DNA of 14,519 nt from Dunaliella salina. Taxonomy: Eukaryota; Chlorophyta; Chlorophyceae; Chlamydomonadales; Dunaliellaceae. Below, one piece after another: positions 8,310 to 14,519 of this stretch. The DNA lies in the NCBI GenBank assembly GCA_002284615.2, contig MU069866.1, positions 156,211 through 170,729 of the forward strand. The letters run 5' to 3'. The notes under the pieces were generated by a model. It saw only the letters and a list, made by a program, of their open reading frames with translations. It was not told the origin of the DNA and did not search any database. Every line of letters begins with the position of its first letter. Within the stretch, counting starts at the first letter, position 1. The translations under genes were made by a program, and so were the position numbers.

Positions 8310-8751
8310 ATGAAGGAACCTCTTCAACCTGACACATCTGATGAAGTTGTCAATCCATCACAAATGGTGGAGGTAATCACCACTGCGCCTGTATTTACAA
8401 TATTGTAATTAATTAATGCCATTAATGCCAATGGCAAGTGCGCTGGCATTCTCACTGCAGACAGGCTCGTGGCCCTGCTTGAAGCCAACAAAGCAGCCAA
8501 AAGAGCAGGCATCCATGCCACAATTCAACCACCTGTCCAGGGTTCAGCAACTGAAATTCTGGGACTGCTCTCCCGTCAAAAGGCCCAACAAAAAGATCTT
8601 TTAGCCAAGAGCAAAAAGCTCCACAATTCCAACACGCTTATCACACCTCCTCACGTCCGATTAGCCCTGCAAAAATGGTGCATGGCCTCAACAGAAAGAT
8701 TTTCCAACTTCCTTGAATTTGGCGAGACCTACAACATCTATTTCAGCACAC
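8310..8751 (+). pseudogene. Conserved block preceding the PCIF1-like domain
   Basis: A single frame from 8310 with one TAA (8406-8408) reads through to the transposon insert at 8752. It contains NANGKCAGILTADRLVALLE, ILGLLSRQKAQQK and LITPPHVRLALQKW. The inverted copy has NTQGKCVGTISPSRFQ, MQKLLSRKSMLERK and FTSPPNSRSYYPSR in the same order, so the block is a genuine conserved unit of the family. I know no named domain for it. A G-K-C strand followed by Lys/Gln-rich helices suggests an adaptor or the N-terminal part of the methyltransferase-like fold. The coding sense resumes at 10239. Confidence 0.6.
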
Positions 8752-8928
8752 TGTCATGCTCAATCACTGTCATTACACTTTTAATGTTTTTAAAGCAAGT
8801 CACATTCAAGGTTGAACAGAAGGTTTAATAAGAGAGAGAACACAATAAAACAACCCCACTGAAATAAGGTCACACATCACACACTTGTTTGAACCATGAT
8901 TCAGCAATGCCAATACTTTGATGTGACA
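8752..8928 (+). mobile_element. Short internally deleted DNA-transposon-like element
   Basis: 177 bp starting TGTCA and ending TGACA. Its first 55 bp match 8931-8985 (51 of 55) and its last 121 bp match 10114-10234 (113 of 121), with a single base between. It is therefore the two ends of the neighbouring 1.3-kb element fused, as in MITE-type deletion derivatives. It is non-coding. Confidence 0.7.
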
Positions 8929-8930
8929 GC

Positions 8931-10234
8931 TGTCATGCTCAATCACTGTCATTACACTTTCAATGTTCTTAAAACAGGTCACATTTCCCCCCCATTAAGC
9001 AATATTGATGGCAAAAAAAGCAGAAATGTTGCTTAAATGTTTGTCCTGCTTCACAGATAAATGCTGTTGTGCAGAAAAATGCCTTTGATGTCGCAGCAAA
9101 ACATGACACAGTTTACCAGGAGCGCAGCGTGTTCACACAACAGGCACGTCCTGAGCCCTAACCCATCAGCAATGATTCAATACACATGTGTACAGCCATG
9201 AAACTGCAACTTAGCTTGCAACAACAGTTCTGAAGCCTCTTCGAACGCCCACAATCACAGCCGCTCTCTAGGATATACTCGTCCCAGGAGCAGCATGACT
9301 GAGGCAGCACACTCTCGTGCTCCTTATGCTCTCTTTTCTTCTCATGCTTCTTATGCTCTGTTCTCTTCTCATGCTCATGCTCTGTTCTTTTCTCATGCTT
9401 GTTATGCTCTGTTCTCTTTTCATGATGGACAGGTGCTTGTGCCAGAAATGTGCAAAGCAGAGTTGCATCACAACATTCAATCGCTATCAGCGTGGCTTGG
9501 GTGATTAGTCCATAGCATGGTTGATGGGTGGCAAACTAAACACAGGTACTCAACATAGAATGGCTTCAGTCATGCACACAACCTGTTCACATCTCAGGGC
9601 AATATATCTGACCACAGCTCACAAGTTCAAAGGCTCCACATTCTCCACACACATACAATCACGAATGCTCCTGGCTGTGGTGCTTATGCATCCTTGCATG
9701 GATGTAGCTTCCCCCCATGCATCCAGTGCTGCTGTCACCCACCAGGCATGCAGGACAGGCAAGCATCCCCCCAGCCTTATGCGCCTGTGCCACAGACGAT
9801 TTTCGAGTACGTTCCCCGTGGTGGTGGCGCCATAAATGGTTTTACATCCAGAGTCGGCAAAAGCCATCCAAGGGACAAGTTCACCCTAGCTGAGGGCTTG
9901 GGGTGCAAGTGGACTGCTACTCTGCTTGCTCTTCATGCTGCTGCTTAGCTGTTCTTGGACCTTGCAGAGTGCTGGCTTGGCTGCAGCACACAGAGAATTC
10001 TTGGGGCAGACACAGCAGGTGTGGACCAGCTTCACCAGGTGAGCGTTACAACAGGGACAGGGCACCCCTGGCACAAGGCCAGGGATAACAGAAACGGAGC
10101 CAAACCTCAAGGAAAGGTTGAACAGAAGGTTTGATAATAGAGAGAACCCGATATAACAACCCCACTTAAATAAGGTCACACATCACACACTTGTTTGAAC
10201 CATGATTCAGCAATGCCACTAATTTGATGTGACA
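8931..10234 (+). mobile_element. 1.3-kb non-autonomous DNA-transposon-like element
   Basis: It starts TGTCATGCTC at 8931, two bases after the short copy, and ends GATGTGACA at 10234. Only the outer five bases form a clear inverted repeat; beyond that the ends are weakly alike. I see no transposase: open frames inside are short, lack family motifs and overlap a Ser/Arg-type low-complexity tract. The pair 8752-10234 is flanked by ACAC (8748-8751 and 10235-10238), a possible 4-bp target duplication in low-complexity sequence. Removing the pair joins NIYFSTHSRGQVFGAHAD in frame, which fixes both edges. Superfamily unknown. Confidence 0.6.
9318..9427 (+). repeat. Minisatellite inside the 1.3-kb element
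   Basis: About four imperfect copies of a 24-27-bp unit of the form CTTATGCTCTGTTCTCTTCT followed by CATG. The apparent open frames on both strands here are a by-product of this repeat. Confidence 0.8.
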
Positions 10235-10238
10235 ACAC

Positions 10239-10512
10239 ACAGCCGAGGCCAAGTCTTTGGAGCGCACGCAGACGCCCTCTCTGTGCGCTACACTGGCTTC
10301 TCCTTCTTCCATTCCCCACATGATGATGAAACAATGTTTCAACTCGTGCGCCACGCATTGCACTCCTCCCTCCAAACCACAGGTCCAGTTGCCACCTTCA
10401 TACTCCTGCCCCACTGGAGAAACTTCAGCTGTAGTGCTTATATGAGCTGGCTTACCCAGTACCCACATCTTGCAAAAGTGCTTGCCAAATTCCCTGCCAG
10501 AAATATCCAATT
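10239..10512 (+). pseudogene. PCIF1-like domain, N-terminal part, truncated
   Basis: Continuing from the conserved block across the transposon pair, the frame reads THSRGQVFGAHADALSV, then GFSFFHSPHDDETM (core at about 10298-10336), then ATFILLPHWRNFS and YPHLAKVLAKFP. This matches the inverted copy (FGAMHNAFSSKFSGFSVC..., FMFLPAW, YPHLCYNV). The layout F-G ... G-F-S-x-x-[N/H]-P-x-[F/Y]-D-[D/E] ... F-x-x-L-P-x-W resembles the PCIF1 (cap m6A methyltransferase) family, where the second motif is N-P-P-F followed by a strand ending in P-x-W. Here the motif reads H-S-P-H, which would not be active. The domain ends at the breakpoint at about 10512. The family assignment is from motif order only; an unnamed alpha/beta domain is the alternative. 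Confidence 0.5.
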
Positions 10513-11178
10513 CCGGCGTGTGGAGACTAATTTGTGGGCATAGTGAACAGAATGGGCATGAAGTTATTGAGCAAGCTTCGTGGCACGCCGGTGATCCAAT
10601 CCAAGTTGTTTTAATTGTTTAAGGGTATGCTCAGTGTAAACAGTTCCACCTACACCCAGAAGAAAAGGGTGAATTGTAACAGCTTTAGCGTTAATAAGTT
10701 TACAAAGGTCTGCATGCTGCTGCTTTGCCGCATTCAACTGATGCTGTGGCCTTGTGTCCTCACAGAACTTGGTTTCTATTAGGTGCACATGGCGTTCATT
10801 TGCATAAAGTTCATGGGGTTGCCTCGTGCGGCTAGTTCTGGTGGTTTTCCGTGAGGAACTATGCAAAGTGTGATGGGAATGGGTAGGAGAAACTCCGTTA
10901 AAAGTGCGGTTGACATTAAGAGGGGTGATTAAAACAGCATTTGCAAATCTAATCCAATTGGTCGAGTGCAGTCTTTTCCTCTCTGCAAGGTTACGAGGGA
11001 AGACGTAAGCAGGTAAAGTTCTGTTTGAGGCATGTTTGGGGAGCTGGAGGTTGTGTTGAGCAAGCTTAAAATCGCTCCCTATGTCTGTGTATACTAGGCC
11101 TGCCCCTACAGGGCATTTGCTGAGGGCTTTGGTAATCATTCTGCCTGCAATGTTATGGCGTTCAGTTTTCATGTTGAG
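10513..11178 (-). pseudogene. Restriction-enzyme-like endonuclease (RLE) domain
   Basis: A PD-(D/E)xK nuclease downstream of the RNase H and CCHC regions, as in R2, CRE and Dualen lineages. The frame contains ERHNIAGRMITKAL, AGLVYTDIGSD, then HVHLIETKFCEDTRPQHQL with Glu at 10774-10776 and Lys at 10768-10770 (E-x-K), and HPFLLGVGGTVYTEHTL. The R-P-D motif expected upstream reads R-F-A-N near 10930-10950, so the catalytic Asp appears lost. A TAA at 10564-10566 is premature, since LHAHSVHYAHKLVSTRR follows in the same frame to 10513. This second endonuclease type, alongside the APE domain of copy 1, is what points to the Dualen clade. Confidence 0.75.
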
Positions 11179-11468
11179 ATGATATGTTTTTGGCAGCCTG
11201 AGAGCATGTGTAGTGCGCTGTTCAAATGATGGCAGCCTGGGAGGGGGCAAGATGGATCAGTTGTCCTTTTAAAATGCGTGGCATGTTTTTGGTTGTAGAG
11301 GGTGCCTGTGCGGTACTGTAGGATGGTATGCTTCATGGGTACAGAAATGTTGGGCATATTTCTGATGGCATTGCTGATTTTTCTATCTACTTGCGGTAAT
11401 AAATTTTGATAGTAAGAGTAGTAACCTGTTTTGGCATTGGCATATCCAAGCTTGTGTTTAGAGTGCAT
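11169..11468 (-). pseudogene. CCHC zinc knuckle region of the LINE
   Basis: A 99-codon frame joined by frameshifts to RNase H upstream and RLE downstream. The knuckle is Cys-x4-Cys-x7-His-x4-Cys, from 11249 down to 11193, reading SCPLPGCHHLNSALHMLSGC. This is the nucleic-acid-binding knuckle that precedes the RLE in RLE-bearing LINEs. Upstream are helical residues (QVDRKISNAIRNMPN and TILQYRTGTLYNQKHA) like the pre-knuckle region of those elements. All four ligands are present. Confidence 0.75.
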
Positions 11469-12112
11469 CTGGATTTGAGGGCATCATGAAGATTGGGGAA
11501 ATAGGTGAGCTTGTGGGGTGGTGGTGGACCCGCAGGTGTGCCTGCAGCATGCACTCTTTCTTCTCTGGCTAACCAGAAAATGTTTGTAAATGGATTTCCA
11601 CCAGGACCTGCACCAGGGATCTCAATGCCTGCCACACACTTCTGGGCTTGCTTAGCCTGATGTTTTGCAATAGAATCTGCACATTCATTTCCAGCGATGC
11701 CAGCATGGGACTTCAACTTGTAAATTCGATTTTTGGTATGGAAGCCTCTAATGAGAGTTGAGATCATTATAAGGACATCTCCTTGGACATGTCTCAGGTG
11801 TTTCTCAGGGTGAAGAAGTTGTTTACATATTTGTTTGAGAGAGGTGAGGTTGTCTGACGCAATGTCTGCATGTTTGGTAATGAGAGCAGCAGAAATTGCT
11901 GCCAATTCAGCACTAGTGATGGTTTTAGTAATCCCAGCACCGTTTGGTTCTACAAAGTTCTTGCTGTCAGTGGACGGGCAGTAGACGCCTGCTCCAATTT
12001 CTTGCTTACCATTATGGATAAGGCAGCTGCCATCTGTGTACGCCCATGTCCTCCAATCAGCAACTTCGAGAGTTAGAATAGTACTGGATTGGCTGGGCAC
12101 CAAGTCTGTATT
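11466..12112 (-). pseudogene. RNase H domain, catalytic residues kept
   Basis: RNase HI fold that degrades the RNA strand of the RNA-DNA hybrid. The four acidic catalytic residues are visible in order: Asp in WAYTDGSC (12032-12034), Glu in TSAELAAI (11906-11908), Asp in IASDNLTSL (11852-11854) and Asp in AGNECADSIAKH (11675-11677). The usual K-x-H-A-G-x-x-G-N-E loop is present (KSHAGIAGNE). The domain is about 130 residues, normal for LINE RNase H. It shares one frame with the PCIF1-like domain upstream, separated only by TAA 12113-12115. The frame is lost at about 11470, where the CCHC frame takes over. This is the best preserved enzyme in the window. Confidence 0.88.
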
Positions 12113-12840
12113 TTAGACAGTTATATGTGGATTTTTAGGGTGTTTGGAGACGTGTTGTTTGTCGAATGGGTGGCGTTCCAGTTTATTGAAACCTGGCATG
12201 TGAGCATGCATGGGATTTAGGACAGGGTGGCTGTTGACATTCGTCAGCTTCCACCTTGTGGCTTCTTTCAAATCTCCTTTCAGGCCATGTAGCCAGTCTT
12301 TGTTATGCTTGTTAAGATGGACTCGAGCTGCAATGTTCCAAACAGCAAAGATACGAAGGTCCCAGGTGTGCTTAGGTAAAGTTGTCTCTTGGTCAGGGCA
12401 GGATTGAGGGGCATTGTAACTCAGTTTTTTTTTGCGAGGTATGGTTTCAACGTTGTAACAGAGGTGGGGGTAGGCAGTGACAAGTTTGGAGTAGGGGTTG
12501 TTTATCATGTTCTCATCCCAAGCTGGAAGGAACATGAATGTAGCAGTGGCCTCTGTGTTGAGAGTGGCAGAGTAAATGGCATGTTGCAAAGCTTGGGTCA
12601 TGATTCCCTCGTCATAAATGGGATGGCAGACTGAGAAGCCTGAGAATTTGGATGAGAAGGCATTATGCATGGCACCAAAAAGAGTGTCTTGGGAGTCCGC
12701 ACTCCAAGAGTTCTGGTATTGTGAGTTGTGGTCTATTGGGGAGGCAATTTTCTTTGGGTCACCAAAGCCCATTCTTGAAGGGTAGTATGAACGTGAATTT
12801 GGAGGGCTCGTAAAAAAGAGTGATTTTCTTGCTAGAGTAC
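12113..12840 (-). pseudogene. PCIF1-like domain and C-terminal extension
   Basis: A long open frame carrying TSPPNSRSYYPSRMGFGD, DTLFGAMHNAFSSKFSGFS, then CHPIYDEGIM (His at 12623-12625, Asp at 12611-12613), TATFMFLPAWDEN, YPHLCYNVE, and farther on HTWDLRIFAVWNIAARVHLN and EATRWKLTNVN before the RNase H. The order and spacing of the H-P-x-Y-D-E motif and the F-x-F-L-P-x-W strand parallel the PCIF1 methyltransferase N-P-P-F region. The motif here has His and Ile where an active enzyme has Asn and Pro; copy 1 deviates at different positions of the same motif. A role in adenine methylation of element RNA or DNA is conjecture. A frameshift at about 12845 separates it from the conserved block. Confidence 0.5.
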
Positions 12841-13100
12841 TTTCTTTCAAGCATGGATTTGCGGGAAAGGAGCTTTTGCATCTCAGAAGCAAAGCTGCCA
12901 GGAGCTGGTGTTATTTTCTTGTGCATGCCAGCAAGCTTGGCCCCATAAAAATCCTTGTAGAGGATCTGGAAGCGGCTGGGGGATATCGTACCAACACATT
13001 TGCCTTGCGTATTGTATATGCAAGCCATGTGCACCGTGTATATTTCTGGGAGGATGAGGGGGGAAGGAGTAGGAAGAGAATGTTTGTGGGATCCTGTATC
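12841..13100 (-). pseudogene. Conserved block, copy 2
   Basis: The frame reads ILPEIYTVHMACIYNTQGKC, VGTISPSRFQILY, KLAGMHKKITPAPGSFASEM and QKLLSRKSMLERK. It is the counterpart of 8340-8640 in copy 1, with the G-K-C-x-G-x-[IL]-[TS] motif and the L-L-S-R repeat in the same places. No named domain is recognised. Its conservation between two strongly diverged copies argues that it was under selection in the element. Confidence 0.6.
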
Positions 13101-13424
13101 TGATGATGCTGGATGAAAGGATTACTGATCCGCGTACTTCACGAGCTCAACCTCGCGCAGCCAATATTCGCATCAGCCTGTAGGTTTTATGTAAGCTTGT
13201 GGATTAGTGGGGTTTATATTAAAAGTGATTTTGTTGCGCAATTCTGTGTCCATTTTCTGCTGCCATACATTGGTTTCATTAAGTTTTTCAAAGCCCTGTC
13301 TTTCAAGATTTGAGAGGGAAGAATCTGCTGTGGGTGTTGAGAGGTTAGGTTTGCTCTGTTGTGCATCGAACTTAAGTAAACCCTTTTTAAAATTAGGCCA
13401 TGTCTCCTGTAGATCCTCTGATTC
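13101..13424 (-). pseudogene. Linker between PHD and conserved block, copy 2
   Basis: A frame on the minus strand at 13214-13498 overlaps the end of the PHD frame. It is Lys/Arg/Ser-rich with no motif I recognise, and from 13213 down to 13101 there are stops in every frame. It is collinear with 7932-8309 of copy 1, but I see no convincing residue match and no second zinc finger. Confidence 0.35.
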
Positions 13425-13820
13425 CTAGGAGGGCTTCCGAGTGACCCTCCTGAGTTTTTGTTTAGTGTGTCGCTCTCTTTCAATGTTGTGGGCATCATTT
13501 AGGCTTGTTGAGGCGGGACATGCCCATGTGTCAGCTGTTGCAATTTCTTGTCTTTGCTCATAAGAGTAGCATCCATTTTCCTTCATGCATTCCCAATGGT
13601 ACATCCCGTGGCACACATCAAAAACATACTTATCAGGAAGTGGATGCTCCAAGGTTACAGTTTCATAACTTTGGTAGTAAATGCAATTTTGGCTGCAGGC
13701 ACACTCAATATCAGTGCGAGCAGCAGCTGAGACATCCTCAGGCACAAGGTTAGCTTGTTTGAAAAGTGGCAGGGCCCATTTTTCAATTATCATAGGTGCA
13801 TAATGCGTGTGATGTTGCAC
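13425..13820 (-). pseudogene. PHD-like zinc finger, copy 2
   Basis: A 131-codon frame. IIEKWALPLFKQANLVPEDV is followed by candidate ligands Cys-x-Cys-x3-Cys (CACSQNC near 13685-13703), then YVFDVCHGMYHWECMKENGC with Cys at 13611-13613, His at 13596-13598 and Cys at 13587-13589, and TWACPAS with Cys at 13518-13520. The Tyr-His-Trp-x-Cys core and the Trp-x-Cys-Pro-x-[Cys/Ser] end match copy 1 (TYHWDC, HWDCPAC). The last Cys is Ser here, and a Phe replaces a Cys seen in copy 1. The frame is otherwise uninterrupted. PHD versus another treble-clef (RING-like) finger cannot be settled by eye. Confidence 0.6.
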
Positions 13821-13840
13821 TTGGAGGTGGACGGGGGAGC

Positions 13841-13980
13841 TAGATTGTTATTTCTTGTTCTCCGCAAAAAATTCTCCAATCATCTATGTGAGTAATATCT
13901 AAATCATGATAGAAGATAGAACTGATACCATGGGTAGCAGTAGTCTCTTTAGCAAGTTTCTCAGCTGTGTTTCTCCTGTA
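13841..13980 (-). pseudogene. N-terminal remnant of copy 2
   Basis: A 46-codon open stretch ending at TAG 13841-13843, reading NTAEKLAKETTATHGISSIF and ITHIDDWRIFCGEQEITI. It lies upstream of the PHD frame in the position of 6891-7021 in copy 1 but in a different frame, and the residue match is poor. It is the last minus-strand sequence I would give to copy 2; the LINE fragments beyond read in the opposite sense. Confidence 0.35.
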
Positions 13981-14145
13981 TCAGTCTTATTTTGGCGTTC
14001 CTTTTCATTCTAACTTGCGCGCCCCGGTGCGAACTCCTCGCCACTTATCTCTGAACCTCTCTGGCTATGACCTGCGTAATGTTAGTCAATTCAGATTGCG
14101 TGCTCACACCGTGCGTGTTGACATATCTATTTGGTCCCAAGGTGA
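13981..14145 (+). pseudogene. C-terminal region of a second LINE type
   Basis: Part of the plus-strand frame starting at 13967. LNLSGYDLRNVSQFRLRAH and TVRVDISIW resemble the R-F-R-L-x-x-H-x-[LV]-x-[IV]-[ED] stretch just before the terminal zinc knuckle in many plant and algal LINEs. A one-base shift near 14145 leads into the knuckle frame. This family is unlike the Dualen-like copies, which have an RLE instead. Confidence 0.5.
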
Positions 14146-14376
14146 GGGGTTGCCATTTGTGATAGGTGCAACCTGCAGGTTAATCAAGATGAGGCCCATG
14201 TCCTCTTTAAGTGCCTATGTCCTGAGGTGTGCCAAGTTAGGCGGAAGTTTTTTGAGCTGTTTCAACAGTTAGCCAGGTTCTCTCGAACTGAACCTTGCGT
14301 GAGACATGTCACCGCACCCCTGGTCATTTATCAAATGTGCTACTATGGTGCGCCCGCGGGCCAATGGCCGGGGCAC
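14146..14376 (+). pseudogene. Zinc knuckle and tail of the second LINE
   Basis: A frame open from 14146 to TGA 14377-14379. Knuckle Cys-x2-Cys-x9-His-x4-Cys: Cys 14158-14160, Cys 14167-14169, His 14197-14199 and Cys 14212-14214, in ICDRCNLQVNQDEAHVLFKC. It is followed by VRRKFFELFQQLARF and APLVIYQM. The D-E-x-H-x-L-F-x-C form is typical of the C-terminal knuckle in LINEs without RLE. The end of the frame overlaps the RT fragment below. Confidence 0.65.
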
Positions 14377-14519
14377 TGAGAGGGTGAATGTGCTGGTGCC
14401 ATACATTGCCCGGCTTTTCAAGCTTTTCTATGTTAAGGCTCGCATCCCTGATTGTTGGAAGAAGGCTAAGCTGACCCCCTTGTACAAAAAGGGACCCCTC
14501 CTTGAACCTAACAGCTATC
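14303..14519 (+). pseudogene. N-terminal RT fragment of a LINE, runs off window
   Basis: A frame open from 14303 to the window end. It encodes ERVNVLVPYIARLFKLFYVK, then ARIPDCWKKAKLTPLYKKGP, then LLEPNSY. This is the classic start of a LINE RT: helix, [IV]-P-x-x-W-K-x-A-x-[IL]-x-P-L-[YF]-K-K-G, then N-[SY]-R. It starts within about 130 bp of a C-terminal knuckle, an order not expected within one normal LINE. It is either a second element abutting the first or a rearrangement. The rest of the RT lies outside the window. Confidence 0.75.

Larger units (their letters stand above)
975..10512 (+). mobile_element. Dualen/RandI-like LINE, copy 1, degenerate and nested
   Basis: This is one retroelement copy read left to right: protease-like domains (975-2217), APE endonuclease (2218-3320), linker, RT (3898-5827), Pro-rich linker (5992-6890), PHD-like finger (7735-7931), conserved block (8310-8751) and PCIF1-like domain (10239-10512). 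The frame shifts repeatedly and contains stops, so it is a pseudo-copy. Its unity is inferred from two facts. The domains are collinear once five insertions are removed, and the PHD, block and PCIF1-like segments match the inverted copy at 10513-13980 in the same order. It starts inside the first protease domain, as expected for 5' truncation by incomplete reverse transcription. It stops abruptly at about 10512 against the inverted copy, so its RNase H and RLE end is missing here. Confidence 0.75.
10513..13980 (-). mobile_element. Dualen/RandI-like LINE, copy 2, inverted
   Basis: Read from high to low coordinates: linker (13980-13841), PHD-like finger (13820-13425), linker, conserved block (13100-12840), PCIF1-like (12840-12113), RNase H (12112-11466), CCHC (11468-11169), RLE (11178-10513). 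It lacks protease, APE and RT, so it is 5' truncated in the linker upstream of PHD. It also lacks the last residues and 3' UTR, because homology to the C-terminal fragment at 2518-2685 stops after the S-T-R-R motif at 10513. Coding decay is moderate. One frame from 12892 to 11387 is broken only by a TAA at 12113-12115, followed by frameshifts at about 11470 and 11180. Confidence 0.75.

Noticed and set aside
9268..9508. Open frames on both strands with Ser/Arg/Met or Leu/Met repeats.
   Set aside because: They are produced by a 24-27-bp minisatellite and show no family motif.
9886..10179. 97-codon minus-strand frame with several Cys pairs (CPCC, CCVC).
   Set aside because: It spans the end of the non-autonomous transposon and its terminal repeat; no zinc-finger spacing is consistent.
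8752..10234. An LTR retrotransposon, because of direct repeats at both ends and TG...CA termini.
   Set aside because: The right end has only the 121-bp part and lacks the 55-bp part beside it; there is no primer-binding site, polypurine tract or coding region. A parent plus deletion derivative explains the pattern better.
1..14519. CRISPR arrays, bacterial operons, ribosome binding sites or rRNA genes.
   Set aside because: No regularly spaced repeats or rRNA-like sequence; the content is eukaryotic retroelement debris.

Overview
This is repeat-rich eukaryotic nuclear DNA with no host gene I can recognise. Almost everything from about 975 to the end is retroelement debris. The largest component is a very large non-LTR (LINE) family carrying cysteine-protease-like domains, an APE-type endonuclease, a reverse transcriptase (RT), RNase H, and a CCHC knuckle with a restriction-enzyme-like endonuclease (RLE). 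Two endonuclease types in one family is the hallmark of the Dualen/RandI clade, first described in Chlamydomonas, so a green alga or other protist is plausible. A short CCTAA tract (the arthropod-type telomere unit) inside one insertion points elsewhere, so I leave the lineage open. There are no introns, operons or bacterial signals to annotate.

Layout. 1-974: unassigned flank. 975-10512 (+): one degenerate copy, in order first protease-like domain (C-terminal half), second protease-like domain, APE endonuclease, linker, RT, Pro-rich linker, PHD-like finger, conserved block, PCIF1-like domain. It is broken by five later insertions: a tRNA-type SINE (1264-1415), a 5'-truncated 3' end of the same LINE family (2515-2812), a 164-bp SINE-like element with a CCTAA tract (5828-5991), a foldback element (about 7022-7732), and a short/long pair of DNA-transposon-like elements (8752-10234). 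For four of the five I can see both edges, and for all four the host reading frame rejoins when the insert is removed. 10513-13980 (-): a second copy in inverted orientation, covering PHD-like finger, conserved block, PCIF1-like domain, RNase H, CCHC and RLE. 13981-14519 (+): pieces of a different LINE (C-terminal zinc knuckle, then the start of an RT).

The two Dualen-like copies overlap from the PHD finger to the PCIF1-like domain. Together they give a composite order for one family: protease, protease, APE, RT, Pro-rich linker, PHD, conserved block, PCIF1-like, RNase H, CCHC, RLE. The PHD finger, the conserved block and the PCIF1-like (adenine methyltransferase-related) domain between RT and RNase H are the most interesting content. 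Both copies are dead: many frameshifts and stops, RT catalytic Asp codons replaced in motifs A and C, and a partial deletion in RT. RNase H on the minus strand keeps all its catalytic acidic residues.
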